NCBI GenBank assembly: GCA_900548355.1
Contig: URKR01000002.1
Coordinates: 1-64,000 of the forward strand
Reading direction: 5' to 3'
Origin: an uncultured Oscillospiraceae bacterium
Lineage (GTDB): Bacteria; Bacillota; Clostridia; Oscillospirales; Ruminococcaceae
DNA length: 64,000 nucleotides
The notes below the pieces were generated by a model. The model made no database searches. It had not been told where the DNA came from and saw nothing but the letters and a program-made list of their open reading frames with translations. Positions within the stretch are counted from its first letter, which is position 1; every line of letters starts with the position of its first letter. The position numbers and the translations under genes were made by a program. Positions 42,295-55,803 of the stretch are shown piece by piece.

Positions 42295-43296
42295 ATGACT
42301 GTCCGTGAACAGACCCAGACCATCGAACGGCTGACCTTGAGCCGCTACGCCGCTTTGAGCGAGCGCAGCCGCGGCCGCCGCCGACCGGAGCCGGAAGACC
42401 CGCTGCGCCCGTGCTACCAGCGCGACCGTGATCGGATTCTGCACTGCAAGGCGTTCCGACGGCTCAAGCAGAAAACGCAGGTCTTTCTTTCGCCTGAAGG
42501 CGACCATTACCGCACCCGGCTGACCCACACGCTGGAGGTCAGCCAGATCGCCCGCACCATCGCCCGCGCGCTGCGCCTGAACGAAGACTTGACCGAAGCA
42601 ATCGCCCTGGGGCATGACCTCGGCCATACTCCCTTCGGCCATGCGGGGGAACGCGCGCTCAACAAGCTCTGCCCCGGCGGCTTCACCCACTACCGGCAGA
42701 GTTTGCGGGTTGTCGATTCGCTCGAAAAAGACGGCCGCGGGCTGAACCTTTCGTGGGAGGTGCGCAACGGCATTATCACCCACACAACCGGCGCCTGGGC
42801 CCGCATGCTGGAAGGCTGCGCGGTGCGCTACGCCGACCACATCGCTTTTTTGAACCACGATATAGAAGACGCGATCACGGCCGGGGTGTTAAGCCCCGAA
42901 GCGATCCCTGCCGACGCAGTGCGGGTGCTGGGGAGAACCAAGAGCGAGCGGATCACAACGATGATCACCGATCTTGTTGCGAATACCCCCGGGGACCGCA
43001 TGGGCTTTTCCTCTGAGGTCGAAGATGCCTACCTGCTGCTCAAAGACTTTATGTATTCGACCGTCTATGTCGATAAGGAGGCCAAGCGGGAGGAAGGCAA
43101 GGTGGACAAGCTCGTCGGTGAACTGTACGAGCGGCTGAGCGCGAACCCTTCGCTGATGCCGACCTTTTACATGCAGATCGCCTTCAACGAGGGGATCGAC
43201 CGCGCCGTTGCCGATTACATCTCGGGCATGAGCGACCAGTTTGCCGTTCGCCTGTTTGAAGAGCTCTTCGTGCCCCGGAAATGGCACGTTTTGTAA
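42295..43296 (+). CDS. dgt: Deoxyguanosinetriphosphate triphosphohydrolase-like HD protein
   Basis: 333 residues of the HD phosphohydrolase superfamily. RDRDRILHCKAFRRLKQKTQVF, then RTRLTHTLEVSQIAR (first metal His), ALGHDLGHTPFGHAGE (HD pair) and a downstream YADHIAFLNHDIEDA give the full dGTPase metal set. It hydrolyses dNTPs to nucleoside and triphosphate. ATG 42295 follows AAGGGGG. It stands directly before dnaG and rpoD, an arrangement known from other Clostridia and Bacilli-related genomes. Confidence 0.93.
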   Translation: MTVREQTQTIERLTLSRYAALSERSRGRRRPEPEDPLRPCYQRDRDRILHCKAFRRLKQKTQVFLSPEGDHYRTRLTHTLEVSQIARTIARALRLNEDLTEAIALGHDLGHTPFGHAGERALNKLCPGGFTHYRQSLRVVDSLEKDGRGLNLSWEVRNGIITHTTGAWARMLEGCAVRYADHIAFLNHDIEDAITAGVLSPEAIPADAVRVLGRTKSERITTMITDLVANTPGDRMGFSSEVEDAYLLLKDFMYSTVYVDKEAKREEGKVDKLVGELYERLSANPSLMPTFYMQIAFNEGIDRAVADYISGMSDQFAVRLFEELFVPRKWHVL

Positions 43297-43378
43297 AAAA
43301 CTGACAGAAGTGCCCGACGGCTGAAGCAGCGCGAATGATTTGACTGTGCAATACCGTTGAGAAAGGAGGGAGGAAACC

Positions 43379-45163
43379 ATGATCCCGCAGGAATACATCC
43401 AGGAAGTCGTGCGCCGCAACGACATCACCGAGCTTGTCGGCCGGTACGTCCAGCTGCGCCGCCGCGGCCGCACAATGGTTGGGCTTTGCCCGTTTCACAA
43501 CGAAAAATCCCCCTCCTTCACCGTCTACCCGGAAAACCAAAGCTTCTATTGCTTCGGCTGCGGCGTAGGCGGTGATCCGATCACCTTCGTGCGCAAGATC
43601 AACAACCTCAGTTATGTCGAGGCGGTTAAGGAACTGGCCTCCCGTGCCGGCATGCCAATGCCGGAGGAAGACGACAAAGAGGGCCGTGCCCGCGGCCGCC
43701 TGCTAGAGATCAACCGCTGTGCGGCCCGCTATTTTTATGAGCAGCTCAACGCCCACACACCCGAGGCCGCCGCCGCCCGCCGCTACTGGAAAGAAAAGCG
43801 CGGGCTTTCGGATGCGGCGATCCGCCGTTTCGGCCTCGGCTATGCGCCGGAGGATTTTGGCGGGCTGCTGCATTACCTGCGTCACCGCGGTTTTGCGGAA
43901 GATGAGCTCGAACATTCCGGCCTTGTCAAGCGCAGCCAGAAAGGCAATCTCTTTGACATTTTCCGCCACCGCGTCATGGTGCCGATCATCGATGTGCGGG
44001 GCAACATCATCGCGTTCGGCGGCCGTGTGCTGGACGATTCCAAGCCCAAGTACATCAACTCCCCCGAAACCATGATCTATAAAAAGTCCCGCACGCTGTT
44101 TGCCCTCAACGTCGCCAAGAAGTCGGCCTCCCGCCGCTTCATCCTCTGCGAAGGCTACATGGACGTTATCAGCATGCACGAAGCCGGGTTCGATACCGCG
44201 GTCTGCGCCTGCGGCACGGCGCTGACCCAGGAACAGGTCAAGCTCATGAGCGAATACGCAGACGAAGCCGTCCTCTGTTACGACTCGGACGAAGCAGGCC
44301 AGAAGGCGACCGAGCGCAGTTTGCATCTGTTTGAAAACAGCCCGGTCAAGGTCTCGGTGCTCAGCATCCCCGGCGCCAAGGACCCGGATGAATTCATCCG
44401 CCGCTATGGCAGGGAACGGTTTGAGATGCTGCTCAACGGTACCGCCAACCCAACCGAGTTTGAGCTGGGCAAAGCAAAGAAAAAATACGACCTGCGGACA
44501 GACGACGGCCGGCTTGAGTATATCCGGGAGGCAATCGATATTCTGGCTGCCGGTGCAGTCAGCCCCACGGCGCGGGATGTCTACGCCGGGCGAATCGCAG
44601 GCGAAACCGGCGTTGCCAAGCAGGCGGTGACTGCCCAGCTGGAAAGTGCGCTGCATGGGGCGGCCCGCCGCGCCCGCCGCGCCGAACAGCGCCAGATGAA
44701 CGAGCACGGAAACGCCGCCGGCATCCGGGTGCCATATGAGCGTGGCGGCCAGAACGCAATGGGGCCGGCCAAGGCGGCCCGCCAGCTGGTGGCCGCCCTG
44801 CTGCAGGACCCCGAAACCGTCGGCTATGTGCGCGAACGGCTTGACCTTGACACCGTGCCGGAGGATGAAATCCGCCTGGCTATCAAAGCGGTGTATGATC
44901 TGGCCGATGCCGGCCAGCCGGTCAACGCCACTTCGCTGCAAAGCGCGCTGCAGGATGAAAAGGCATACAACCTGGCCATGCAGGTGCAGGCCGAAAATGC
45001 CGACCAGCGCCTGCAGCGCCAGGATGTCGATATGTATCTCGAACGGCTGCGCCGTGCCACCCCAATGAGCAGCCGCGCAGCCCAAACCGATGACGACGGC
45101 TTCCGCCAGCTGTTTGCCAATATCCGGCGTGAAAAACATGCCGACGCCCCGCCCGGGCATTGA
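43379..45163 (+). CDS. dnaG: DNA primase
   Basis: A 594-residue bacterial primase. The N-terminal CHC2 zinc finger is CPFHNEKSPSF ... CFGCG (residues about 37-62). The RNA polymerase core contains IIDVRGNIIAFGGRVL, the TOPRIM motifs EGYMDV and YDSDEAG follow, and a C-terminal DnaB-binding helical domain covers about 445-580. It makes RNA primers for lagging-strand synthesis. ATG 43379 follows GGAGGGAGG. It sits between dgt and rpoD as part of the macromolecular-synthesis cluster. Confidence 0.97.
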   Translation: MIPQEYIQEVVRRNDITELVGRYVQLRRRGRTMVGLCPFHNEKSPSFTVYPENQSFYCFGCGVGGDPITFVRKINNLSYVEAVKELASRAGMPMPEEDDKEGRARGRLLEINRCAARYFYEQLNAHTPEAAAARRYWKEKRGLSDAAIRRFGLGYAPEDFGGLLHYLRHRGFAEDELEHSGLVKRSQKGNLFDIFRHRVMVPIIDVRGNIIAFGGRVLDDSKPKYINSPETMIYKKSRTLFALNVAKKSASRRFILCEGYMDVISMHEAGFDTAVCACGTALTQEQVKLMSEYADEAVLCYDSDEAGQKATERSLHLFENSPVKVSVLSIPGAKDPDEFIRRYGRERFEMLLNGTANPTEFELGKAKKKYDLRTDDGRLEYIREAIDILAAGAVSPTARDVYAGRIAGETGVAKQAVTAQLESALHGAARRARRAEQRQMNEHGNAAGIRVPYERGGQNAMGPAKAARQLVAALLQDPETVGYVRERLDLDTVPEDEIRLAIKAVYDLADAGQPVNATSLQSALQDEKAYNLAMQVQAENADQRLQRQDVDMYLERLRRATPMSSRAAQTDDDGFRQLFANIRREKHADAPPGH

Positions 45164-45265
45164 ACCGCCAACCCGGGGGTGTGCCCAAACAACCGGTTTT
45201 GGCCGGGCGCACCCCGCAGCAAGACATAGACGAAATACGGGCCAACGCCCCAAAGGAGAGTACTT

Positions 45266-46363
<1,098 letters not shown>

Positions 46364-46366
46364 TAA

Positions 46367-46497
46367 AGTGTTTAGAGTTGAGAATTAAGATTTGGTGTGC
46401 CTGCGGTGCGGTTTTGAAAAAATGCCGGTAGCTTGACGGCTTGTTTTTTGAGCGCGCAGCGCGATCCACCTTATCTAAACTCTTCACTCTCAACACT
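46367..46497. repeat. 131-bp palindromic (MITE-like) repeat element, full copy
   Basis: The ends are inverted (AGTGTTTAGAGTTGAG at left; reversed right end AGTGTTGAGAGTGAAGAG) and each arm carries a GC-rich block beside a poly-A/T run. The right arm holds GAGCGCGCAGCGCGATCCACC. Same family and size as 33838-33967. It fills the rpoD-GNAT spacer. Confidence 0.8.
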
Positions 46498-46516
46498 AGA
46501 ACAGAAAGAGGTTTCT

Positions 46517-47005
46517 ATGTCCACCGCACCCCCCGCCCAACCCTTCACCCTCCGTGTGTATGAGCCTGGCGATTGCCCGGCCATGGCGGCGCTGTTTTAT
46601 GACACGGTTCACACCGTCAATGCGGCCGATTATACTCCGGCCCAGCGCGACGCCTGGGCCGATGGCCGCCCGGACTTTGCGGCCTGGGACGCTTCTTTCC
46701 GCGCCCACCGCACCCTTGTGGCAGTGCGGGATGGCGAGATCGTCGGCTTTGCTGATCTCGCGCAGGACGGTTACCTCGACCGGCTCTATGTCCACAAGGA
46801 CTGCCAGCGGCAGGGGATTGCCACGGCCCTATGCGACGAGCTCGAAGCCGGCTGCGGTGCAGACCGGCTGACCACCCATGCCTCCATCACGGCGCGCCCG
46901 TTTTTTGAACACCGCGGCTACCGGGTACTGTATGCCCAGACTGTCGAGCGCCACGGCGTCACGATGCAGAACTTTGTGATGGAAAAGCCGAACGCTGTAC
47001 GCTGA
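46517..47005 (+). CDS. GNAT-family N-acetyltransferase (YafP-like)
   Basis: A 162-residue GNAT enzyme. LYVHKDCQRQGIATALCDELE contains the acetyl-CoA pyrophosphate loop QRQGIA. The FFEHRGYRVLYAQTVERHGVTMQNFVMEK end is typical of the YafP-like branch. ATG 46517 follows AAAGAGG. The substrate is unknown. A long hairpin terminator follows. Confidence 0.9.
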   Translation: MSTAPPAQPFTLRVYEPGDCPAMAALFYDTVHTVNAADYTPAQRDAWADGRPDFAAWDASFRAHRTLVAVRDGEIVGFADLAQDGYLDRLYVHKDCQRQGIATALCDELEAGCGADRLTTHASITARPFFEHRGYRVLYAQTVERHGVTMQNFVMEKPNAVR

Positions 47006-47021
47006 AGCCGCGTCAATAAGC

Positions 47022-47079
47022 AACAAAACATCCGCACGCAAACGCCGGCCGGGCGCTGCGCGCGGATGTTTTGTTTTTT
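47022..47079 (+). terminator. GNAT gene terminator
   Basis: AACAAAACATCCGC (47022-47035) pairs with GCGGATGTTTTGTT (47062-47075), with TTTT following. Confidence 0.92.
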
Positions 47080-47152
47080 GGTGTTGGGTTTCTCCCGCCT
47101 TGTGGCGCACAAACCGCCGCTACGATCTCAAAAAAGACTTTTGCCCATAAGG

Positions 47153-47407
47153 CTATGTGTGGGTATTTGGGGCGTCTGCCGATTCGGTTTCGGGCGGGCG
47201 ATATTCAAGCAGTTCGTCAATGCCGACGCCGAGCACATGGCACAGCCGGGCCAGCACGGCCAGGTCCACCCGTGCAACCTCGTTTTTGCAGTAGTTGTTA
47301 AGCTGGGTACGCTGCATCTCGGCCCGCTGGCTGACCTTGTTCTTGCTCAGGCCGGATGCCTGGATCAGCTCTTCGAGATGGATGATGATGCGGCCATAGT
47401 CTTCCAT
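47153..47407 (-). CDS. Small Xre-type (Cro/CI HTH) regulator
   Basis: 84 residues, essentially a single HTH_XRE domain: ASGLSKNKVSQRAEMQRTQLNNYCKNEVARVDLAVLARLC is split by the usual turn, and GVGIDELLEY closes the fold. A short acidic tail follows. ATG 47407 has GAGG upstream. It diverges from a unit containing a 32-codon hydrophobic peptide, with a palindrome between the two promoters, so it probably represses both. Confidence 0.88.
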   Translation of the reverse strand: MEDYGRIIIHLEELIQASGLSKNKVSQRAEMQRTQLNNYCKNEVARVDLAVLARLCHVLGVGIDELLEYRPPETESADAPNTHT

Positions 47408-47544
47408 TGCGTTACCTCGCTGGACGGGATTGACGGAGAAAACAATAAAGGAAAAGGGATAAAATGGCGGTTTGCGTGCCTTTCATCCTTTTTGTTTCGT
47501 TTATTTAAGTGTTGCACAGTGGGAGGCAGAATCATAGATGTAAA

Positions 47545-47590
47545 ATTATACCTGCAACATCTTGCAGTGATTTGCTTTTTTCGCTATACT
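47545..47590. promoter_or_regulatory. Divergent promoters with palindromic operator
   Basis: On the plus strand TTGCAG (47562-47567), 17 bases, TATACT (47585-47590) drives the small-peptide unit. On the minus strand TATAAT (47550-47545) is a -10 for the Xre gene. CTGCAA-CATC-TTGCAG (47552-47567) lies between them and includes the plus-strand -35. Confidence 0.68.
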
Positions 47591-47623
47591 GGAACCAGAC
47601 TGCTTCGGGAGGGGGGAAGGGCT

Positions 47624-47722
47624 GTGCGGCAATATGCAGGCGAATGGGCGGCCGCAGGGGTGCCGGCGCTCACGGCGGCGCTGGTTGCGGTGCTGGAGGT
47701 TCTTGTGCTGACACTGGGGTAA
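47624..47722 (+). CDS. 32-codon hydrophobic small ORF
   Basis: GTG start at 47624 with a strong purine-rich site (GGGAGGGGGGAAGG). The peptide opens with RQYAGEWAAAG and then has one hydrophobic helix (PALTAALVAVLEVLVLTLG) to the stop. About 35 bases lie between a good -10 and the start codon. I do not recognise a family. It is short enough to arise by chance, but promoter, ribosome site and a terminator downstream together support expression. A membrane-active peptide controlled by the divergent Xre gene is one reading. Confidence 0.5.
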   Translation: MRQYAGEWAAAGVPALTAALVAVLEVLVLTLG

Positions 47723-47859
47723 AACTGAAAAGTCAAGGGCCAGGCTGTACAAACTATCCGACCAATCTCTGGGCAAAATGACGAGAGAAACCCTGAAAAC
47801 CAATTTGTCAACCCCCCGGCTGCGGTGGAAAATCAGCAAATTGCTGAATATCTTCACAC

Positions 47860-47893
47860 GCGGCCGGGCGTTTCATTCAAGGGCCGCTTTTTT
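47860..47893 (+). terminator. Terminator of the small-peptide unit
   Basis: GCGGCC and GGCCGC close a loop of about 16 bases, followed by six T residues. The transcript would be about 300 bases; its 3' part (47723-47859) holds no convincing gene and could be an RNA. Confidence 0.7.
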
Positions 47894-47943
47894 CGCCAGG
47901 CTGCAAAAAAAGCGAAGCTGCGGCCACATTTTCAAAAAAATGC

Positions 47944-47972
47944 TTGACAAATATGCCCTGATCCGGTATACT
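47944..47972 (+). promoter_or_regulatory. rpoB promoter
   Basis: Consensus TTGACA (47944-47949), 17-base spacer, TATACT (47967-47972). The leader to rpoB is about 220 bases (47980-48199) and shows no gene; its role is not readable. Confidence 0.9.
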
Positions 47973-48199
47973 GATGCAGTATCACAAAAATGGAATAGAG
48001 CGCCCTAAAGGGACCCCGCTGCCCTGGTCTCGTCGAAAACTTTGTGAAAAACGACGAAGATGACCCGCCGGCAACACCGCCCTGTGGTCAGCTTTGTCAT
48101 TTTGTTTGGACAGGAAACGCCGCTTTGCCAGCTGCCCCCGCCTGCCGGGGCCGGGCGGGCCGCGTTTCGCAAATCTTTGGATAGGAGTGGTCGCATTTT

Positions 48200-51100
48200 A
48201 TGGTAAAGGTCAAGCCCGTACAAAATGGCCGCACGACCAGAATGAGCTTTTCCAAGATCAACGAAGTGATCGGGATGCCCAATCTGATCGAAATCCAGAA
48301 AAACTCGTACAACTGGTTCCTGCGGGAAGGTCTGCATGAGGTTTTCCACGATATTGCCGCCATTGAGGACTATACCGGCAACCTCGTACTGGAATTCATT
48401 GATTATCGCCTTGACAATCATCCCAAGTATACCATTAAAGAATGCAAGGAGCGCGACGCGACCTATGCCGCGCCCCTGTACGTTACGGCGCGCCTGATCA
48501 ACAAGCAGACCGGCGAAGTCAAAGAGCAGGAAATCTTCATGGGCGATTTCCCGCTCATGACCGATTCGGGTACCTTTATCTCGAACGGCGCCGAACGGGT
48601 TATCGTCAGCCAGCTCGTGCGTTCGCCCGGCGTCTTTTACGCTTCCACCAAGGACCGCGCCGGCAAGGACCTGTTCACCGCCACCATGAACCCCAACCGC
48701 GGCGCCTGGCTGGAATATGAGACCGACTCTTCCGATGTGTTCTATGTCCGCATTGACAAGAACCGCAAGCTGCCGGTCACGACTTTCCTGCGCGCGCTTG
48801 GCCTTGGCTCTGACGAACAGCTGCGCCAGTTCTTTGGTTCGACCGAGCCGAAGATCGTCGCCTCGATTGAGAAGGACATCACCCACAATACCGAGGAAGG
48901 CCTGCTTGAATGCTACCGCAAGCTGCGCCCCGGCGAACCGCCGACGGTTGAAAACTCCCGCAGCCATATCAACGCCCTCTTCTTTGACCCGCGCCGCTAC
49001 GATCTTGCCCGGTTCGGCCGGTTCAAGATGAACAAAAAGCTCGCGCTGGCCCGCCGCATTGCCGGCTACCGCGCGGCTGAGGACATCATCGCCCCGCTGA
49101 CCGGCGAACTGCTCGCCGCCAAGGGCGAAAAAATCTCGACCGAAAAGGCGGAGGAGATCGACCGCGCCGGCGTCACCCGCGTCACCGTGCTGGTGGAGCG
49201 CAAGAACGAGGAACCGACCCCGGTGATCGTCGTTTCGAACGGCTGCGTTGACGCCCAGCCTTTCTTCAGCTTTGACGTGGAAGAATGCGGCATCAATGAG
49301 CGCGCCTCCTTTGCTGAAATCCGCAAGATCCTTGACTCCACCTCTGACCCGGAGGAACAAAAGGAGCTTCTGCGCCGCAACCGTGACGCGCTGATCAGCC
49401 GCACCGTCACCGTTGACGATATCTTCGCTTCGGTCAGCTACCTCATCGGCCTTGACCACGGTATCGGCACCACCGACGAGATCGACCACCTTGGCAACCG
49501 CCGGGTGCGCAGCGTCGGCGAGCTGCTGCAGAACCAGTTCCGCATTGGCTTCGCCCGCATGGAGCGCGTTGTGCGCGAGCGCATGACCCTGCAGAACCAG
49601 GAATCCGGTGAAATCACACCGCAGAGCCTTGTCAACATCCGGCCCGTCGTCTCGGCTATCCGGGAGTTCATCGGCTCCAGCCCGCTGTCCCAGTTCATGG
49701 ACCAGAACAACCCCCTGGCCGAGCTGACCCACAAGCGCCGTCTTTCGGCCCTGGGCCCGGGCGGTCTTTCGCGTGACCGTGCCGGCGTTGAAGTCCGTGA
49801 CGTGCACTACACCCACTACGGCCGTCTTTGCCCGATCGAGACGCCCGAAGGTTCGAACATCGGCCTGATCTCGTATCTGGCCTCCTTCGCCAAGATCAAT
49901 AAGTACGGCTTCATCGAAGCGCCCTACCGCAAGGTGGACAGAGCGACCGGCGTCGTCACCGACGAAGTGATCTATATGCCGGCCGATGTGGAGGATGAAT
50001 ACATCGTCGCCCAGGCCAACGAACCGCTCGACGAAAACAACTGCTTCGTCCGCCCGCGCGTTTCCTGCCGCCACCGCAACGACATCCAGGAATTCCCGCG
50101 TGAGATGGTCGATTTCATGGACGTCTCCCCGCGTATGATGGTCTCGGTTGCGACCGCGTCGATCCCCTTCCTGGAAAACGACGACGGCAACCGCGCGCTG
50201 ATGGGCTCGAACATGCAGCGGCAGGCCGTGCCCCTGATGGTCACCCAGCAGCCGATTGTCGCGACCGGTATGGAATATAAGGCCGCGACCGACTCCGGCG
50301 TCTGCGTACTGGCTGCCCATGACGGCACCGTGGAAGCTGTGGATGCTGACAAGATCGTCGTCCGCTGTGAAGATGGCTCCGCCGATACCTACGAGCTCAT
50401 CAAGTTCATGCGCTCGAACCAGGGTACCTGCGTCAACCAGCGCCCGATCGTACAGATCGGCGAAAGCGTCAAGACCGGCGACGTGCTGGCCGACGGCCCC
50501 GCCACCAAGAACGGTGAAATCAGCCTGGGCAAGAACGCCCTTGTCGGCTTCATGACCTGGGAAGGCTACAACTACGAAGACGCCGTCCTGCTCAACGAAA
50601 AGCTCGTGCGGGAGGATATCTACACCTCGATCCATATTGAGGAGTATGAGAGCGAAGCCCGCGAGACCAAGCTTGGACCCGAAGAGATTACCCGCGACAT
50701 TCCGAACGTCGGCGACGACTCGCTCAAGGATCTTGACGAGCGCGGCATCATCCGGGTTGGCGCAGAGGTCAAGACCGGCGATATCCTTGTCGGCAAGGTT
50801 ACCCCGAAGGGTGAAACCGAGCTCACCGCCGAAGAACGGTTGCTCCGTGCAATCTTCGGCGAGAAGGCCCGTGAAGTGCGCGATACCTCGCTGCGCGTTC
50901 CGCATGGCGAGTACGGCATCATTGTGGATGTCAAGGTCTTCACCCCGGAAAATTCTGACGAACTGCAGCCCGGCGTGCGGGAATGCGTCCGCGTCTACAT
51001 CGCCCAGAAGCGCAAGATCAGCGTCGGTGACAAGATGGCCGGCCGTCACGGCAATAAGGGTGTTGTCTCCCGCATTCTTCCGCAGGAGGACATGCCCTTC

Positions 51101-52018
51101 CTGCCCGACGGCACCCCGCTCGATATCGTGCTGAACCCGCTCGGCGTTCCCTCCCGTATGAACATCGGGCAGGTGCTTGAAGTCAACCTCGGCTATGTCG
51201 CCAAAGCCCTGGGCTGGAAGGTCCAGACCCCGGTCTTCGACGGCGCGCACGAAAGCGACCTGCGCGATTGCTTTGCCGAAGCGCGTGAAAAATGGCACAC
51301 CGGCCATGCGCCGGAATACCCCACCAAGCTGGACCGCCTGATGGGGGAGAAAGGCCATATCATTGACTTCAGCAAGATTGACCTGACCGATGACGGCAAG
51401 ACCACCGTCTACGACGGCCGCACGGGTGAAAAGTTCCCCTCCAAGGTCACGGTCGGCTATATGTACTACCTCAAGCTGCATCACCTCGTGGATGATAAGA
51501 TCCACGCCCGCTCCACCGGCCCCTACAGCCTCGTCACCCAGCAGCCTCTGGGCGGCAAAGCGCAGTTCGGCGGCCAGCGCTTCGGCGAAATGGAAGTCTG
51601 GGCGCTGGAAGCTTACGGTGCGGCCTACACCCTGCAGGAAATCCTCACCGTCAAGTCGGACGACGTTGTTGGCCGTGTCAAGACCTATGAGGCGATCGTC
51701 AAGGGCGAGGAGATCCCGAAACCCGGCATCCCCGAAAGCTTCCGCGTCATGCTCAAGGAACTGCAGAGCCTGGGCCTCAACATCGTTGTACAGGATAAGG
51801 AAGGCAACGAAGTCGATATCCGTCAGGAATATGACGACGATGATGTCACCTTTGAGGGCAACGATATGCCCGGCGAAAATGTCCTGCTTGAAAGCGAGCT
51901 GCAGGATGACTACAGCGTTCAGGATGCAGACGAAGGCTTTGACAATGACCTTGAGGAGGACGCCGAACCCGATGCCGCCGAGCTGGCCAGCATCGAGAGC
52001 GAAATGTTCGACGAATGA
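48200..52018 (+). CDS. rpoB: RNA polymerase beta subunit
   Basis: A 1,272-residue beta subunit with the expected conserved blocks. The rifampicin region is [30 protein letters not shown] (written here as overlapping motifs [10 protein letters not shown] and [10 protein letters not shown]). [26 protein letters not shown] and the C-terminal [24 protein letters not shown] clamp anchor (core [14 protein letters not shown]) are all present. The rifampicin positions look wild type (Asp, His and Ser in the expected places). The C-terminus ends with an acidic tail of about 60 residues (rich in Asp and Glu). ATG 48200 follows AGGAG. It is first in rpoB-rpoC with its own promoter; rplJ-rplL are not directly upstream. 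Confidence 0.98.
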   Translation: MVKVKPVQNGRTTRMSFSKINEVIGMPNLIEIQKNSYNWFLREGLHEVFHDIAAIEDYTGNLVLEFIDYRLDNHPKYTIKECKERDATYAAPLYVTARLINKQTGEVKEQEIFMGDFPLMTDSGTFISNGAERVIVSQLVRSPGVFYASTKDRAGKDLFTATMNPNRGAWLEYETDSSDVFYVRIDKNRKLPVTTFLRALGLGSDEQLRQFFGSTEPKIVASIEKDITHNTEEGLLECYRKLRPGEPPTVENSRSHINALFFDPRRYDLARFGRFKMNKKLALARRIAGYRAAEDIIAPLTGELLAAKGEKISTEKAEEIDRAGVTRVTVLVERKNEEPTPVIVVSNGCVDAQPFFSFDVEECGINERASFAEIRKILDSTSDPEEQKELLRRNRDALISRTVTVDDIFASVSYLIGLDHGIGTTDEIDHLGNRRVRSVGELLQNQFRIGFARMERVVRERMTLQNQESGEITPQSLVNIRPVVSAIREFIGSSPLSQFMDQNNPLAELTHKRRLSALGPGGLSRDRAGVEVRDVHYTHYGRLCPIETPEGSNIGLISYLASFAKINKYGFIEAPYRKVDRATGVVTDEVIYMPADVEDEYIVAQANEPLDENNCFVRPRVSCRHRNDIQEFPREMVDFMDVSPRMMVSVATASIPFLENDDGNRALMGSNMQRQAVPLMVTQQPIVATGMEYKAATDSGVCVLAAHDGTVEAVDADKIVVRCEDGSADTYELIKFMRSNQGTCVNQRPIVQIGESVKTGDVLADGPATKNGEISLGKNALVGFMTWEGYNYEDAVLLNEKLVREDIYTSIHIEEYESEARETKLGPEEITRDIPNVGDDSLKDLDERGIIRVGAEVKTGDILVGKVTPKGETELTAEERLLRAIFGEKAREVRDTSLRVPHGEYGIIVDVKVFTPENSDELQPGVRECVRVYIAQKRKISVGDKMAGRHGNKGVVSRILPQEDMPFLPDGTPLDIVLNPLGVPSRMNIGQVLEVNLGYVAKALGWKVQTPVFDGAHESDLRDCFAEAREKWHTGHAPEYPTKLDRLMGEKGHIIDFSKIDLTDDGKTTVYDGRTGEKFPSKVTVGYMYYLKLHHLVDDKIHARSTGPYSLVTQQPLGGKAQFGGQRFGEMEVWALEAYGAAYTLQEILTVKSDDVVGRVKTYEAIVKGEEIPKPGIPESFRVMLKELQSLGLNIVVQDKEGNEVDIRQEYDDDDVTFEGNDMPGENVLLESELQDDYSVQDADEGFDNDLEEDAEPDAAELASIESEMFDE

Positions 52019-52070
52019 GCCAAGCCTGACCGTCTGCCATCATAGAGAGTATAATGAGAGGGTTCGCTGA

Positions 52071-55643
<3,573 letters not shown>

Positions 55644-55660
55644 GACAAACCCAAACCATC

Positions 55661-55688
55661 CCCGCCGCATCTGTGCGGCGGGAATTTT
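55661..55688 (+). terminator. rpoBC terminator
   Basis: CCCGCCGCA (55661-55669) pairs with TGCGGCGGG (55674-55682), tail AATTTTG. Confidence 0.85.
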
Positions 55689-55720
55689 GCGCTTCAAATC
55701 TAAACTCTTTATGAACGCAT

Positions 55721-55749
55721 TTGTCTAAACCTATCCCCGGGTGTATAAT
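55721..55749 (+). promoter_or_regulatory. pepF promoter
   Basis: TTGTCT (55721-55726), 17 bases, TATAAT (55744-55749). Confidence 0.82.
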
Positions 55750-55803
55750 ACTATCGTATGGACTTTTTCGCGCCCGGTGGGCGCTTGTTACAAGGAGACG
55801 CTT

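Noticed and set aside
45164..45265. A small gene between dnaG and rpoD
   Set aside because: The available frames run into rpoD in another phase and have no ribosome site; the 102 bases look like a simple spacer.
47980..48199. An L10/L12-type ribosomal leader before rpoB
   Set aside because: rplJ-rplL are not here and I could not identify the expected structure in these 220 bases.
48005..51505. A 1,166-codon open frame antisense to rpoB
   Set aside because: It mirrors the codon pattern of rpoB in a GC-rich genome, has no family features, and rpoB on the other strand is certain.
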